A DNA stretch of 8,285 bases from Eubacteriales bacterium (GCA_028692205.1 JAQUXV010000101.1:1-8285); one strand, 5' to 3'. Positions 1-7,078 are shown, counted from the first letter of the stretch. The notes: generated by a model not told the origin, from the letters alone. Numbers and translations: made by a program.

Positions 1-46
1 TTTTGATAAAAATTTAACGCAGAGAACGAAAAACTCCTGCGAACGC

Positions 47-75
47 TTGCAATGCGGACGTGTTTTGGGTACAAT
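47..75 (+). promoter_or_regulatory. Sigma-A-type promoter of gap
   Basis: The -35 hexamer TTGCAA (47-52) and -10 hexamer TACAAT (70-75) are separated by exactly 17 bp. Each differs from consensus at one or two positions. Transcription would begin near 82, giving a 5' UTR of about 44 nt that contains the gap ribosome binding site. The A/T-rich tracts at 1-19 lie too far upstream to be a clear UP element. A strong promoter fits a highly expressed glycolytic gene. Confidence 0.8.
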
Positions 76-110
76 AGGAAAGGTTCAATAATACAAGACA
101 TGATTTGTCA

Positions 111-117
111 GGAGGAG
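111..117 (+). promoter_or_regulatory. Ribosome binding site of gap
   Basis: GGAGGAG lies 8 nt before the ATG at 126. It decides the start against the in-frame TTG at 105, which lies upstream of the site. Confidence 0.85.
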
Positions 118-125
118 ATACCAGT

Positions 126-1154
126 ATGGTCAGAGTTGCGATTAACGGTTTCGGCCGCATCGGCCGTCTTGCATTCCGCCAGATGTTCGACGCCCCGGGT
201 TACGAGGTCGTCGCCATCAACGATCTTACCAGCCCCAAGATGCTTGCGCATTTGCTGAAATACGACACCGCGCAGGGTCCGTTCTGCGGCAAGATCGGCG
301 AGAATAAGCACACCGTGGAAGCCACCGAAGATTCCATCATCGTGGACGGCAACGAAATCAAAATCTACGCCGAGAAGGACGCGAAGAACGCGCCCTGGGG
401 CAAACTGGACGTGGATGTTGTGCTGGAGTGCACCGGCTTCTACACCAGCAAGGATAAGAGCCAGGCGCACATCGACGCCGGCGCCAAGAAGGTTGTTATT
501 TCCGCGCCTGCCGGCAACGACCTTAAAACTATCGTGTTCTCCGTGAACGAAGATATCCTCACCAAGGAAGACAAGATCATCTCCACCGCTTCCTGCACCA
601 CCAACTGCCTGGCCCCCATGGCCAAGACCCTCAACGATCTTTACCCGATCGTGAGCGGCATCATGTGCACGGTTCACGCCTACACCGGCGACCAGATGAT
701 TCTGGACGGCCCGCACCGCAAGGGCGACCTGCGTCGTGCCCGTGCTGGCGCCGCCAACACCGTGCCGAACTCCACCGGCGCCGCCAAGGCCATCGGCCTG
801 GTCATCCCCGAGCTGAACGGCAAGCTGATCGGCTCCGCCCAGCGCGTTGCGGTGCCCACCGGCTCCACCACGCTGCTGTTCGCGGTTGTGAAGGGCAAGG
901 ATGTTACGGTTGACGGCATCAACGCCGCCATGAAGGCCGCCGCCGACGAGAGCTTCGGCTACAACACCGATGAGATCGTTTCCTCCGACGTGATCGGCAT
1001 GCGGTATGGCTCCCTGTTCGATGCTACGCAGACCATGGTCAGCAAAGTGGACGACGACACCTATCAGGTGCAGGTGGTCAGCTGGTACGACAACGAAAAC
1101 AGCTACACCAGCCAGATGGTTCGTACCATCAAGTACTTCGCGGAACTGGGCTGA
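126..1154 (+). CDS. gap: Glyceraldehyde-3-phosphate dehydrogenase, NAD-dependent, phosphorylating
   Basis: This cytosolic tetrameric glycolytic enzyme converts glyceraldehyde 3-phosphate, NAD+ and phosphate to 1,3-bisphosphoglycerate. The 342-residue length is normal for the family. Visible motifs are the Rossmann dinucleotide site NGFGRIGR (7-14), an acidic residue D33 after the second strand (favouring NAD over NADP), the active-site ASCTTNC with catalytic Cys157, the catalytic His184 in TVHAYT, and the phosphate/substrate region [11 protein letters not shown] (214-224). The ATG at 126 is chosen because GGAGGAG (111-117) sits 8 nt upstream and the protein then begins [10 protein letters not shown] as in homologues; an in-frame TTG at 105 would place the ribosome binding site inside the gene. 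It has its own promoter and a downstream hairpin, and no pgk or tpi follows. Codon choice leans to GCC, AAG, ACC and AAC, unlike the GCG-rich genes downstream, consistent with high expression. Confidence 0.98.
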   Translation: MVRVAINGFGRIGRLAFRQMFDAPGYEVVAINDLTSPKMLAHLLKYDTAQGPFCGKIGENKHTVEATEDSIIVDGNEIKIYAEKDAKNAPWGKLDVDVVLECTGFYTSKDKSQAHIDAGAKKVVISAPAGNDLKTIVFSVNEDILTKEDKIISTASCTTNCLAPMAKTLNDLYPIVSGIMCTVHAYTGDQMILDGPHRKGDLRRARAGAANTVPNSTGAAKAIGLVIPELNGKLIGSAQRVAVPTGSTTLLFAVVKGKDVTVDGINAAMKAAADESFGYNTDEIVSSDVIGMRYGSLFDATQTMVSKVDDDTYQVQVVSWYDNENSYTSQMVRTIKYFAELG

Positions 1155-1171
1155 GCAAGCGATCCGAAAAT

Positions 1172-1194
1172 GCCGATTGGCTTAGGCCATCGGC
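1172..1194 (+). other. Hairpin in the gap 3' region
   Basis: GCCGAT (1172-1177) and GGC (1179-1181) pair with GCC (1186-1188) and ATCGGC (1189-1194), leaving one bulged T and a TTAG loop. No T tract follows, so this is not an intrinsic terminator. It lies 17 nt after the gap stop and could protect the mRNA 3' end from exonucleases. Confidence 0.5.
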
Positions 1195-1216
1195 GTGAAA
1201 ACGGACTGTGATTACC

Positions 1217-1258
1217 GGGGCTGCCGTAGTTTAACCGACTGCGGCGGCCCCTTTCCCG
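1217..1258 (+). terminator. Probable intrinsic terminator of gap
   Basis: A 14-bp stem (1217-1230 with 1238-1251, two G-T wobbles, no mismatches) encloses a 7-nt loop and is followed by TTTCCCGTTT. The stem is long and GC-rich, but the T tract is short and interrupted, so termination may be partial. Confidence 0.6.
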
Positions 1259-1270
1259 TTTAGGCGGGAA
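1253..1270 (+). repeat. Small perfect inverted repeat after the gap terminator
   Basis: TTCCCG (1253-1258) pairs perfectly with CGGGAA (1265-1270) around a 6-nt loop, directly abutting the terminator stem. A further 6-bp inverted repeat, TGTGCG/CGCACA, lies at 1313-1332. No gene is seen between 1155 and 1436. Confidence 0.4.
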
Positions 1271-1352
1271 CCGTGGCAGCAGCGGCCTGTGAAAGCACAC
1301 AAAGCCGGCGGCTGTGCGCATTGGCACGCACACCGTTACGGGGCGGCCCGCC

Positions 1353-1381
1353 TTGCCAATTAGTGATAAAAAGAGTATAGT
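1353..1381 (+). promoter_or_regulatory. Promoter of the nitroreductase-rarA-kinase-flippase-glycosyltransferase operon
   Basis: The -35 TTGCCA (1353-1358) and -10 TATAGT (1376-1381) are separated by 17 bp, with an A/T-rich spacer in otherwise GC-rich DNA. The expected start is near 1388, about 49 nt before the first gene. I see no equally good promoter elsewhere before 7067, so it probably drives all five genes. Confidence 0.75.
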
Positions 1382-1406
1382 AGGAAAGCTAAGAATCTCT
1401 TCCTAC
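1380..1406 (+). promoter_or_regulatory. Inverted repeat overlapping the operon promoter, candidate operator
   Basis: GTAGGAA (1380-1386) and TTCCTAC (1400-1406) are perfect complements with 13 bp between them, a centre-to-centre spacing of 20 bp, roughly two helical turns. The left arm covers the end of the -10 element and the transcription start. This placement suits a repressor site better than an RNA hairpin, because the left arm would mostly not be transcribed. No regulator gene is recognised beside it. Confidence 0.4.
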
Positions 1407-1421
1407 ACGCCGCTTTTCGAT

Positions 1422-1428
1422 AAGGAGG
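1422..1428 (+). promoter_or_regulatory. Ribosome binding site of the nitroreductase-like gene
   Basis: AAGGAGG lies 8 nt before the ATG at 1437 and rules out the longer open frame beginning at 1314. Confidence 0.85.
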
Positions 1429-1436
1429 CCCTTCGG

Positions 1437-2198
1437 ATGGCCAGCAACTGGAGATTAAATGGATTTTACGACAGCACAAAGCTGACGGGGCTTTTTGAGT
1501 CTGCGCAGCGGCGGGAAAGCTGCCGCTCCTTTACCGCCGCCCCGACGGTGGAGCAATGGAACGCGCTGCTCTCCGCGGCGGATACGTTCGCGATGCCCGG
1601 TGTGCGTATTGCGCTGGGCATTTGCGATAATTCCCTGTTCCAGCCGGTTCTCGGCTCCCTGTTTGTGAAGTTCGAAAATGTGCAGCGCTTTGCCGCTGTA
1701 ATCGTAACGGATCCGCAGCCCAGAAGCGAAGTCAACGCGGGCGTGAGCGGCGAAATGTTTTTGCTGCGCGCGGTGGAACTTGGCCTTGGCGCCTGCTGGG
1801 TATCCGGCACGTATAAGCGGGGCCAGGTAGGCATCCAAACGAAGGGCGAGGAGAAAATCGCCGCGCTGATTGCGCTGGGAAGGCCCAAGGCGCAGCCTGT
1901 GCCGCCTTTGAAGCGCAAACGCAAGGAATTGAAAGCGAGCTGCCCCGATCTGGATGAGCTGAATTCCGCCTTCAAGGAAATTGCGCGCTATGTGCAGATT
2001 GCGCCCAGCGGCATGAACCTGCAGCCATGGCGCGTGAACCGTGTAAACGATCATGCGATTACCGTATCCGTCGGCATGCCGATGCAGCGGCTGGACCTTG
2101 GCATCGCCATGTGCCACGCGCTGCTGGCGCTTGGCAGCACTCCCGCGGCTTTTACGCTGAGCGACAACGGGCAAACCGCGACGATTGAGCTGTTATGA
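1437..2198 (+). CDS. Nitroreductase-superfamily protein, TM1586-like
   Basis: This is a predicted soluble FMN-binding protein of 253 residues. Motifs are RESCRSF (26-32), typical of the arginine/serine FMN-phosphate contact near nitroreductase N-termini; ELGLGACWVSGTY (114-126), matching the conserved LGLGxCW segment; a basic linker (157-166); and APSGMNLQPWRV (189-200), matching the APSxxNxQPW flavin-contact segment. In ordinary nitroreductases that last motif comes soon after the first, so the order here indicates a rearranged or two-half architecture, as I recall for the TM1586 family. The substrate cannot be deduced. The ATG at 1437 has AAGGAGG (1422-1428) 8 nt upstream; the frame stays open back to a GTG at 1314, but that would start upstream of the promoter. 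The stop overlaps the rarA start as ATGA, indicating translational coupling. Confidence 0.85.
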   Translation: MASNWRLNGFYDSTKLTGLFESAQRRESCRSFTAAPTVEQWNALLSAADTFAMPGVRIALGICDNSLFQPVLGSLFVKFENVQRFAAVIVTDPQPRSEVNAGVSGEMFLLRAVELGLGACWVSGTYKRGQVGIQTKGEEKIAALIALGRPKAQPVPPLKRKRKELKASCPDLDELNSAFKEIARYVQIAPSGMNLQPWRVNRVNDHAITVSVGMPMQRLDLGIAMCHALLALGSTPAAFTLSDNGQTATIELL

Positions 2199-3565
2199 GC
2201 GGGTTTGACCAACAAACGCTTTGGAGCGCGATGGACGGGCACCCCACGCAGGCTCCGCTGGCCGACCGGATGCGTCCGCGAACGCTGGACGAGTTTATCG
2301 GCCAGCAGAAGCTGGTGGGGGAGGGCCGGCTGCTTCGGCGCGCCATTATGGCGGATCGCCTGCAAAGCAGCATCTTCTGGGGCCCGCCCGGCTGCGGGAA
2401 AACCACGCTGGCGGGCATTGTGGCCAACATGACGGGCAGCGCGTTTGAAAAGCTCAACGCGGTTACCAGCGGCGTTGCGGATGTTCGCAAGGTGCTTAAG
2501 GAGGCCGAGGAACGCCGCGTGCGTTACGGCAAGGCGACCTATTTGCTGCTGGACGAGTGCCATCGTTGGTCCAAGGCGCAAAGCGACAGCATTTTACCCG
2601 CGATTGAGAGCGGGCTGATCCGCTTTATCGGTTCCACCACCGAAAACCCCATGGCCAGCATGACGCCCGCTATCGTTAGCCGGTGCCGCCTGTTCGCGTT
2701 TGAATCGCTGACGGTTGCGGAGGTGGAAACGGCGCTGGAACACGCGCTGACCGACCGGGAACGCGGCTATGGCCGTTATACCGTCGTGTGTGAGGATGGC
2801 GCGCTGCGCTATATCGCCCGCGTTGCCGACGGCGATGTGCGGGTGGCGCTTTCCGCGCTGGAGCTTGCTTTTTTAACCACACCGGAAACGACCGACGAAA
2901 ATCATCCGGAACCCTACCGCTTCATCAGCCTCGCGGCCGCGCAGGAAAGCGTGCAGAAGCCTGTGCTGAAACTGGATGAAGACTTGTATTACGACATGCT
3001 TTCGGCGTTTATTAAAAGCATGCGGGGCAGCGACGCGAATGCGGCGCTTTTGTGGTTTGCGCGGCTCCTGTATGCGGGCGTGGACCCGAAGCTGATCGTC
3101 CGGCGCATCATCGTGCACGCCAGTGAGGACGTGGGGCTGGCCGACCCTGCCGCGATGCTGCAGGCGCACGCCGCCGCCAAGGCGCTGGAGGTGGTGGGAA
3201 TGCCCGAGGCGAGAATTCCCATTGCGCAGGCGATTATCGCCATCTGCACCGCGGAAAAGAGCAACAGCGTGGTAAACGCGCTGGATGCCGCCATGGCGGA
3301 TGCGGAGAAGGGCGGTTTTTCCGCCGTGCCGGAATACCTGCGCGACCAGAGCTACGCAACCCCGCATAAGAATACGCCGCAGTACAAATATCCCCACGAC
3401 TATCCCGAGCACTATGTTAAGCAGACCTACCTGCCCGAAGGATATGAGGATCGCGTTTATTACCGCCCGGGCGAGCTGGGCGGCGAGCAAAAGATCAGAG
3501 CGCGTATGGAGCGCAGGTTTGGAGGAACGATAGAACGTGAGCCGAAAACCGAGCCGCGAGATTAA
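2195..3565 (+). CDS. rarA: Replication-associated recombination protein A (RarA/MgsA/WRNIP1 family AAA+ ATPase)
   Basis: RarA is a homotetrameric AAA+ ATPase acting at stalled replication forks and single-strand/double-strand DNA junctions. The 456-residue length fits the family. The order is an N-terminal PLADRMRPRTLDEFIGQ segment (21-37), Walker A GPPGCGKTT (63-71), Walker B LLLDE (117-121), sensor 1 GSTTENP (146-152), arginine-finger region SRCR (162-165), then the clamp-loader-like lid and the C-terminal tetramerisation region with FIKSMRGSD, ARLLYAGVDP and the SEDVGLAD-to-YKYPHDYPEHYVKQTYLP signature. After Walker B it has DECHRW where most RarA proteins have DEIHRF, a mild variation. 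The start overlaps the upstream stop (ATGA), so it is probably read by coupled translation. Its last 29 bp overlap the next gene, which begins in another frame. Confidence 0.96.
   Translation: MSGFDQQTLWSAMDGHPTQAPLADRMRPRTLDEFIGQQKLVGEGRLLRRAIMADRLQSSIFWGPPGCGKTTLAGIVANMTGSAFEKLNAVTSGVADVRKVLKEAEERRVRYGKATYLLLDECHRWSKAQSDSILPAIESGLIRFIGSTTENPMASMTPAIVSRCRLFAFESLTVAEVETALEHALTDRERGYGRYTVVCEDGALRYIARVADGDVRVALSALELAFLTTPETTDENHPEPYRFISLAAAQESVQKPVLKLDEDLYYDMLSAFIKSMRGSDANAALLWFARLLYAGVDPKLIVRRIIVHASEDVGLADPAAMLQAHAAAKALEVVGMPEARIPIAQAIIAICTAEKSNSVVNALDAAMADAEKGGFSAVPEYLRDQSYATPHKNTPQYKYPHDYPEHYVKQTYLPEGYEDRVYYRPGELGGEQKIRARMERRFGGTIEREPKTEPRD
3521..3526 (+). promoter_or_regulatory. Ribosome binding site of the histidine kinase, inside rarA
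   Basis: GGAGGA lies within the rarA coding sequence, 10 nt before the GTG at 3537. It supports the GTG start and the 29-bp gene overlap. The next in-frame methionine is residue 59, after the first membrane segment, so a later start would remove conserved topology. Confidence 0.75.
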
Positions 3566-4400
3566 CGTCGGAAAAGCGTCCCTGTACGCGGTGATCGTAA
3601 ACGTAACGGAAATTGCCGTGCTGCTGGGCTTTGTGCTGTATGTAACATTATCGAACGTAACGGTGGAAAACCAGCGCTTTGTTCAGGCCATAGCGATCAT
3701 TGGCGGGCTGATGGCAAGCTGGGGCGCGTTTCTGGATATCCGCGAGGCACTGCAAACGCGCAAACGCCTGCGGGTGATTGAGGCGCTGGAGCAGACCAAT
3801 ACGGAAATGGATACCTTAAACCACACACTGCGCGCGCAGCGGCATGACTTTCTCAACCATTTGCAGGTGGTTTACAGCCTGATGGAAATGAGCGAGTACG
3901 GCGAAGCGACCGATTATATCGAGAAGGTGTACGGGGAAATCCGTTCCGTGTCGAGCTTCCTGCGCACCAAGTCCACCGCTGTGAACGCGCTGCTGAAGGT
4001 GAAGGCGGGCGCGTGCGCCGAACGCGGCATTGAGATGCAGCTGGATATTAAAAGTTCGCTGGACGGGCTTACGATGCCGTCGTGGGAACTTTGCCGGGTG
4101 CTGGCCAACCTGATCGACAACGCGATGGACGCGCTGAAAACCGTGCGAAACCCGCATATATGCCTGACCATTGCTGAGAATCTTCGCGCATTCACCTTTA
4201 CCGTTGCCAACAACGGCGATCCGATACCGAAGGAACTGCGGGAGAGCATTTTTACCGCTGGGGTGAGCACAAAGGGCGAGGGACGCGGTATGGGCCTGTC
4301 CATCGTGCGGCAAACGCTGGCCGGTTACGGCGGCGAAATCGCCTGCGAAAGCGGCGAGGGGGAAACGTTTTTTTGCTTTACGGTGCCCAAAAACAGCTGA
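3537..4400 (+). CDS. Membrane sensor histidine kinase, Spo0B-type (SPOB_a plus HATPase)
   Basis: This is a predicted two-component kinase of 287 residues. Two hydrophobic segments (about 18-39 and 47-66) form a short membrane anchor with almost no external domain. A coiled-coil-like linker (about 70-98) leads to the dimerisation/phosphoacceptor helix RAQRHDFLNHLQ (99-110), with His103 as the likely phosphorylated residue, as in Spo0B, CitA/DcuS and AgrC-like kinases. The ATPase domain shows an N box NLIDNAMDAL (191-200), a G1-like ANNGDPIP (224-231) in which the usual D-x-G-x-G is altered, and a G2 box STKGEGRGMGLSIV (244-257). The altered G1 box occurs in related kinases, so I infer an active enzyme. 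No response regulator adjoins it. The GTG start overlaps rarA. The signal sensed is unknown; the tiny sensor region suggests a membrane, intramembrane or cytoplasmic cue. Confidence 0.9.
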   Translation: MSRKPSREINVGKASLYAVIVNVTEIAVLLGFVLYVTLSNVTVENQRFVQAIAIIGGLMASWGAFLDIREALQTRKRLRVIEALEQTNTEMDTLNHTLRAQRHDFLNHLQVVYSLMEMSEYGEATDYIEKVYGEIRSVSSFLRTKSTAVNALLKVKAGACAERGIEMQLDIKSSLDGLTMPSWELCRVLANLIDNAMDALKTVRNPHICLTIAENLRAFTFTVANNGDPIPKELRESIFTAGVSTKGEGRGMGLSIVRQTLAGYGGEIACESGEGETFFCFTVPKNS

Positions 4401-4434
4401 GTATGTTTGAATAAAGGAAAGGCAACAACGCCGA

Positions 4435-5925
4435 ATGGAGCAAACCAAGAAGAAATTCCTGAAAAACGTCGTGGGCTTTTCCCTGACCACCTGGATTTCC
4501 TTTGCGATCGGGCTTTTAGCGTCGCCTGTTGTAACGCGGTTGTTTTCCACCGCCGAAATGGGCAAGCTGAACATGTTCAGCGTCTACGCGACCCTGTTTG
4601 CCGCCACCTGCTACCTAGGGTTGGATCAGGCGTATGTGCGTTTTTTCCGGGAGCCGCCGGGCAAAAAAAGCACGCCCGCCGGAATGTTCACCTTCTGCGC
4701 CGCGACGTCGCTGGGGTTTGCGGTTCTGGTAGCGCTGATTCTACTGGTCGGGTGGCGGGGTATCAGCGAGCAGGTGGTTCTGCAGCCGGATTTCGGCGTA
4801 TACCTCTGCTTGGCGATCTACGGGTTCTGCCTGGTGCAGTTCCGTTATCTTTCGCTCAGCTACCGTATGGAGCAGAACGCGCGCCTGTACACCATACAGG
4901 GCGTGATACAGGTAATTCTGACCAAGCTGGTTTACCTTGCCGTCGCCTTCCGAAGCGCCGAGGCGAAGCCCGCGATCTTGCTGCTGACCGTGCTAATGGG
5001 CGCATTTACGCTGATTTTCACGTGGATTCAGCGCCGCAGGTTTGACGCCGGATTCCTGAAGAAGCTGGATCGCCCTTTCGTGCGGGATATGGCGCTGTAC
5101 GCCGCGCCGCTGATTCCGCTGGCGATGATGTCGTGGTTGAATTCGTCCATCTCGCTGGTGGTGCTGCGCAACCTGATGGATATCTCCGCCGTGGGTATTT
5201 ATACCTCGGCGCTGATGATTTCGTCCGCCGTCAACGTGATCCAGTCAGGCTTCAATACCTATTGGGCGCCCTATGTGTACGAGCATTACCAGAACGACGA
5301 TAAAAGCCGCTTCTACACCGTACACCGCCTGATGGCCTGCCTGCTTACAGGCTTCGGTCTTACGATCACGCTTTTGCAGGCGCCCGTTTACCTGCTGCTG
5401 GGCGCGGCGTTTCGCGGGTCGGTGGTGTATTTCCCGTTCCTCTTCCTGACGCCCATCTGCTATTGCCTCAGCGAGACGACCGGCATGGGTATCGGCATCG
5501 CCAAGAAGAGCTATTGGAACACCATCGTGTTTCTGCTTTCCGCGCTGGTGAACCTTGGTTTCTGTTTTGTGCTGATCCCGTTCTTCCAGGCGACAGGCGC
5601 GGCTATGGCCGCCGCTGCCGCCGCGATTGCCGCGCTGGTGATTCGTACGGCGGTAGGGGAGCGGTATTACAAGGCGATTGCCGACTATCGCTATGTGGCT
5701 TATACCGTCGGGCTGATGCTTGCGGCGTCGCTTTGCAACTACTTCCTGCGGGATGCGGCGCTTTGGAAATACGTTTCCCTGCTGGCGGTGTATGGTATTG
5801 CGCTGTACCTGTTCCGCGGGGAAATCAAGACGCTGTGGAATACGGCCCGGCAGATCGGGCGCGAAGGCACGTGCGCGCTGCGCCGGAGAGCGGCCCAAGC
5901 TGATGATAAAGGAGATCGTACATGA
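4435..5925 (+). CDS. Polysaccharide/oligosaccharide flippase, Wzx-like (MATE/MOP superfamily)
   Basis: This is an integral membrane protein of 496 residues expected to flip lipid-linked oligosaccharides across the cytoplasmic membrane. The N-terminus has a lysine-rich start, a first TM segment (about 12-32), PVVTRLFSTAEMGKLNMFSVY (31-51) and GLDQAYVRFF (62-71), segments typical of the Polysacc_synt family. Repeated hydrophobic spans continue to about residue 463, consistent with 12-14 TM helices, followed by a short charged cytoplasmic tail. The ribosome binding site GGAAAGG (4416-4422) is 12 nt from the ATG, slightly long. Its stop overlaps the start of the glycosyltransferase gene (ATGA), so the two are probably co-translated and act on the same glycan. 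A lipid II flippase (MurJ) is less likely on sequence style. The substrate cannot be told. Confidence 0.9.
   Translation: MEQTKKKFLKNVVGFSLTTWISFAIGLLASPVVTRLFSTAEMGKLNMFSVYATLFAATCYLGLDQAYVRFFREPPGKKSTPAGMFTFCAATSLGFAVLVALILLVGWRGISEQVVLQPDFGVYLCLAIYGFCLVQFRYLSLSYRMEQNARLYTIQGVIQVILTKLVYLAVAFRSAEAKPAILLLTVLMGAFTLIFTWIQRRRFDAGFLKKLDRPFVRDMALYAAPLIPLAMMSWLNSSISLVVLRNLMDISAVGIYTSALMISSAVNVIQSGFNTYWAPYVYEHYQNDDKSRFYTVHRLMACLLTGFGLTITLLQAPVYLLLGAAFRGSVVYFPFLFLTPICYCLSETTGMGIGIAKKSYWNTIVFLLSALVNLGFCFVLIPFFQATGAAMAAAAAAIAALVIRTAVGERYYKAIADYRYVAYTVGLMLAASLCNYFLRDAALWKYVSLLAVYGIALYLFRGEIKTLWNTARQIGREGTCALRRRAAQADDKGDRT
5908..5914 (+). promoter_or_regulatory. Ribosome binding site of the glycosyltransferase, inside the flippase gene
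   Basis: AAAGGAG lies 7 nt before the ATG at 5922, within the last codons of the flippase gene, and confirms the ATGA overlap start. Confidence 0.8.
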
Positions 5926-7067
5926 GTAAAAAGATACTGATGATCGCGGACGTGGGCAGCTTCTGGACGAAGCGATACATCGAAAACCTGCTTTTGCCCA
6001 ACGGATGGGACATTGTGCTGTTCCCGATCTGGGATCAGACCGGCCCGTTTGACGAGTATTACCGGGAGCATGGCGTAACGGTATATCGCGACCGCCACAC
6101 CCTGCCGGTGATCCGCCATATTCCGCGTCTGCGGATGTGGGCGCGCATCTCGGCCAACGCGCGAAGCCTGCGCAGGTACGGTCCCTTTGATGTGATTCAC
6201 AACCATTATCTATCCCAGCGCGATCTGGCGCTGGGCGGGGCGTTGCGGCGTGCGTATCCCAAAGCGCACTGGGTGTGCAGCTTCTGGGGCAGCGACCTGT
6301 TGCGTTCCACAGGGCTGGAGCTTCGGCGCATGCGCCGGTATCTGGCAGCGTGCGACCACATCACGGTGCATTCCTCCTTGCACGTGCGGCGCGTACGGGA
6401 GGTTTTCGGCGAGGCGGAGGCACAAAAAACATCGCTGGTGTATTTCGGACAAACGATTTTCGCGGATATCGACCGTGTGCGCGCCACGATGGACAAGGCC
6501 GCCTGCAAGGCGCACTTCGGCCTGCCGACGGACAAGCCGGTGATCTGTCTGGGGTACAACGCGTCGCCGACGCACCGGCATCTGCAACTATTGAAGGGCC
6601 TGCAAACCCTGCCGGACGAGACACTGCGCGGCTGGACGCTGGTGCTGCAGATGACGTACGGCAGCTTTGACGACAGCTATTTCGCCACGGTGCGGCAGGC
6701 TGCCGATGCCATGCCCTGCCACACGCTGATTTTGACCGAGTTTATGGACGGCACTGAGAGCGCTACCCTGCGCCTGGCTGCCGACGCTTTTGTGCTGGCG
6801 ATTCCGACCGACGCGTTTTCCGCCAGCCTGCAGGAATACCTGTACGCGGGGGCGCAGGTGCTTCGGGCAAGCTGGCTGCGGTATCCGCAGTTGGACGAGC
6901 TAAGCATTGAAACCACTGCGTTTTCGGAACTTTCGCAGGTGCCTGCGCTGCTGACGGAGGCGCTTACGCGTTCGCTGACGCCCGAGGAGAAACAGAACCG
7001 CGCCATGCTCAAGCAGAAGTATTCGTGGGAAACCGTCAGCGACGGCTGGCTGAAACTGTACGAATAA
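5922..7067 (+). CDS. GT-B fold glycosyltransferase, GT4-like
   Basis: This is a predicted cytoplasmic, membrane-associated sugar transferase of 381 residues. The N-terminal Rossmann half starts KKILMIADVGSFWTKRYIENL (3-23), with DVIHNHY (90-96) and FWGSDLL (121-127), the latter common in GT4-type enzymes. The C-terminal nucleotide-sugar half begins near 205 with VICLGYNASPTHRH (208-221), then MTYG (244-247), and SASLQEYLYAGAQVL (300-314) in the position of the donor-binding E-x7-E-like loop. The GYNxSPxHRH and MTYG segments resemble, weakly and from memory, the layout of WecF-type Fuc4NAc transferases (GT56). The sugar and acceptor are unknown. No signal peptide or TM segment is seen. It is the last gene of the operon, followed after 11 nt by a strong terminator, and is translationally coupled to the flippase. 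Confidence 0.87.
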   Translation: MSKKILMIADVGSFWTKRYIENLLLPNGWDIVLFPIWDQTGPFDEYYREHGVTVYRDRHTLPVIRHIPRLRMWARISANARSLRRYGPFDVIHNHYLSQRDLALGGALRRAYPKAHWVCSFWGSDLLRSTGLELRRMRRYLAACDHITVHSSLHVRRVREVFGEAEAQKTSLVYFGQTIFADIDRVRATMDKAACKAHFGLPTDKPVICLGYNASPTHRHLQLLKGLQTLPDETLRGWTLVLQMTYGSFDDSYFATVRQAADAMPCHTLILTEFMDGTESATLRLAADAFVLAIPTDAFSASLQEYLYAGAQVLRASWLRYPQLDELSIETTAFSELSQVPALLTEALTRSLTPEEKQNRAMLKQKYSWETVSDGWLKLYE

Positions 7068-7078
7068 TCACAAACGCT

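Noticed and set aside
52..258. Small frame starting upstream of the gap -10 element
   Set aside because: It would start before the predicted transcription start and run through gap in another frame.
108..716. Long minus-strand open frame (202 codons) antisense to gap
   Set aside because: It lies wholly inside a certain gene; the product has no recognisable domain and is explained by the codon bias of the GC-rich sense strand.
1314..1436. Upstream extension of the nitroreductase frame from GTG 1314
   Set aside because: It spans the promoter and lacks a ribosome binding site; the ATG at 1437 has an excellent one.
1455..2174. Minus-strand frame of 239 codons opposite the nitroreductase gene
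   Set aside because: Low-complexity, histidine/arginine/glutamine-rich translation with no motif; the sense strand has a clear ribosome binding site and family motifs.
2873..3490. Minus-strand frame of 205 codons opposite rarA
   Set aside because: Shadow of the conserved C-terminal region of RarA.
3816..4574. Minus-strand frame of 252 codons across the kinase-flippase junction
   Set aside because: It covers parts of two supported genes and has no recognisable domain.
4407..5045. Plus-strand frame of 212 codons overlapping the flippase start
   Set aside because: Alternative frame of the flippase gene; arginine/glycine-rich with no membrane or enzyme pattern, while the flippase frame has family motifs.
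5245..5898. Minus-strand frame of 217 codons opposite the flippase
   Set aside because: Arginine/glutamine-rich mirror of a hydrophobic coding strand; no motif.
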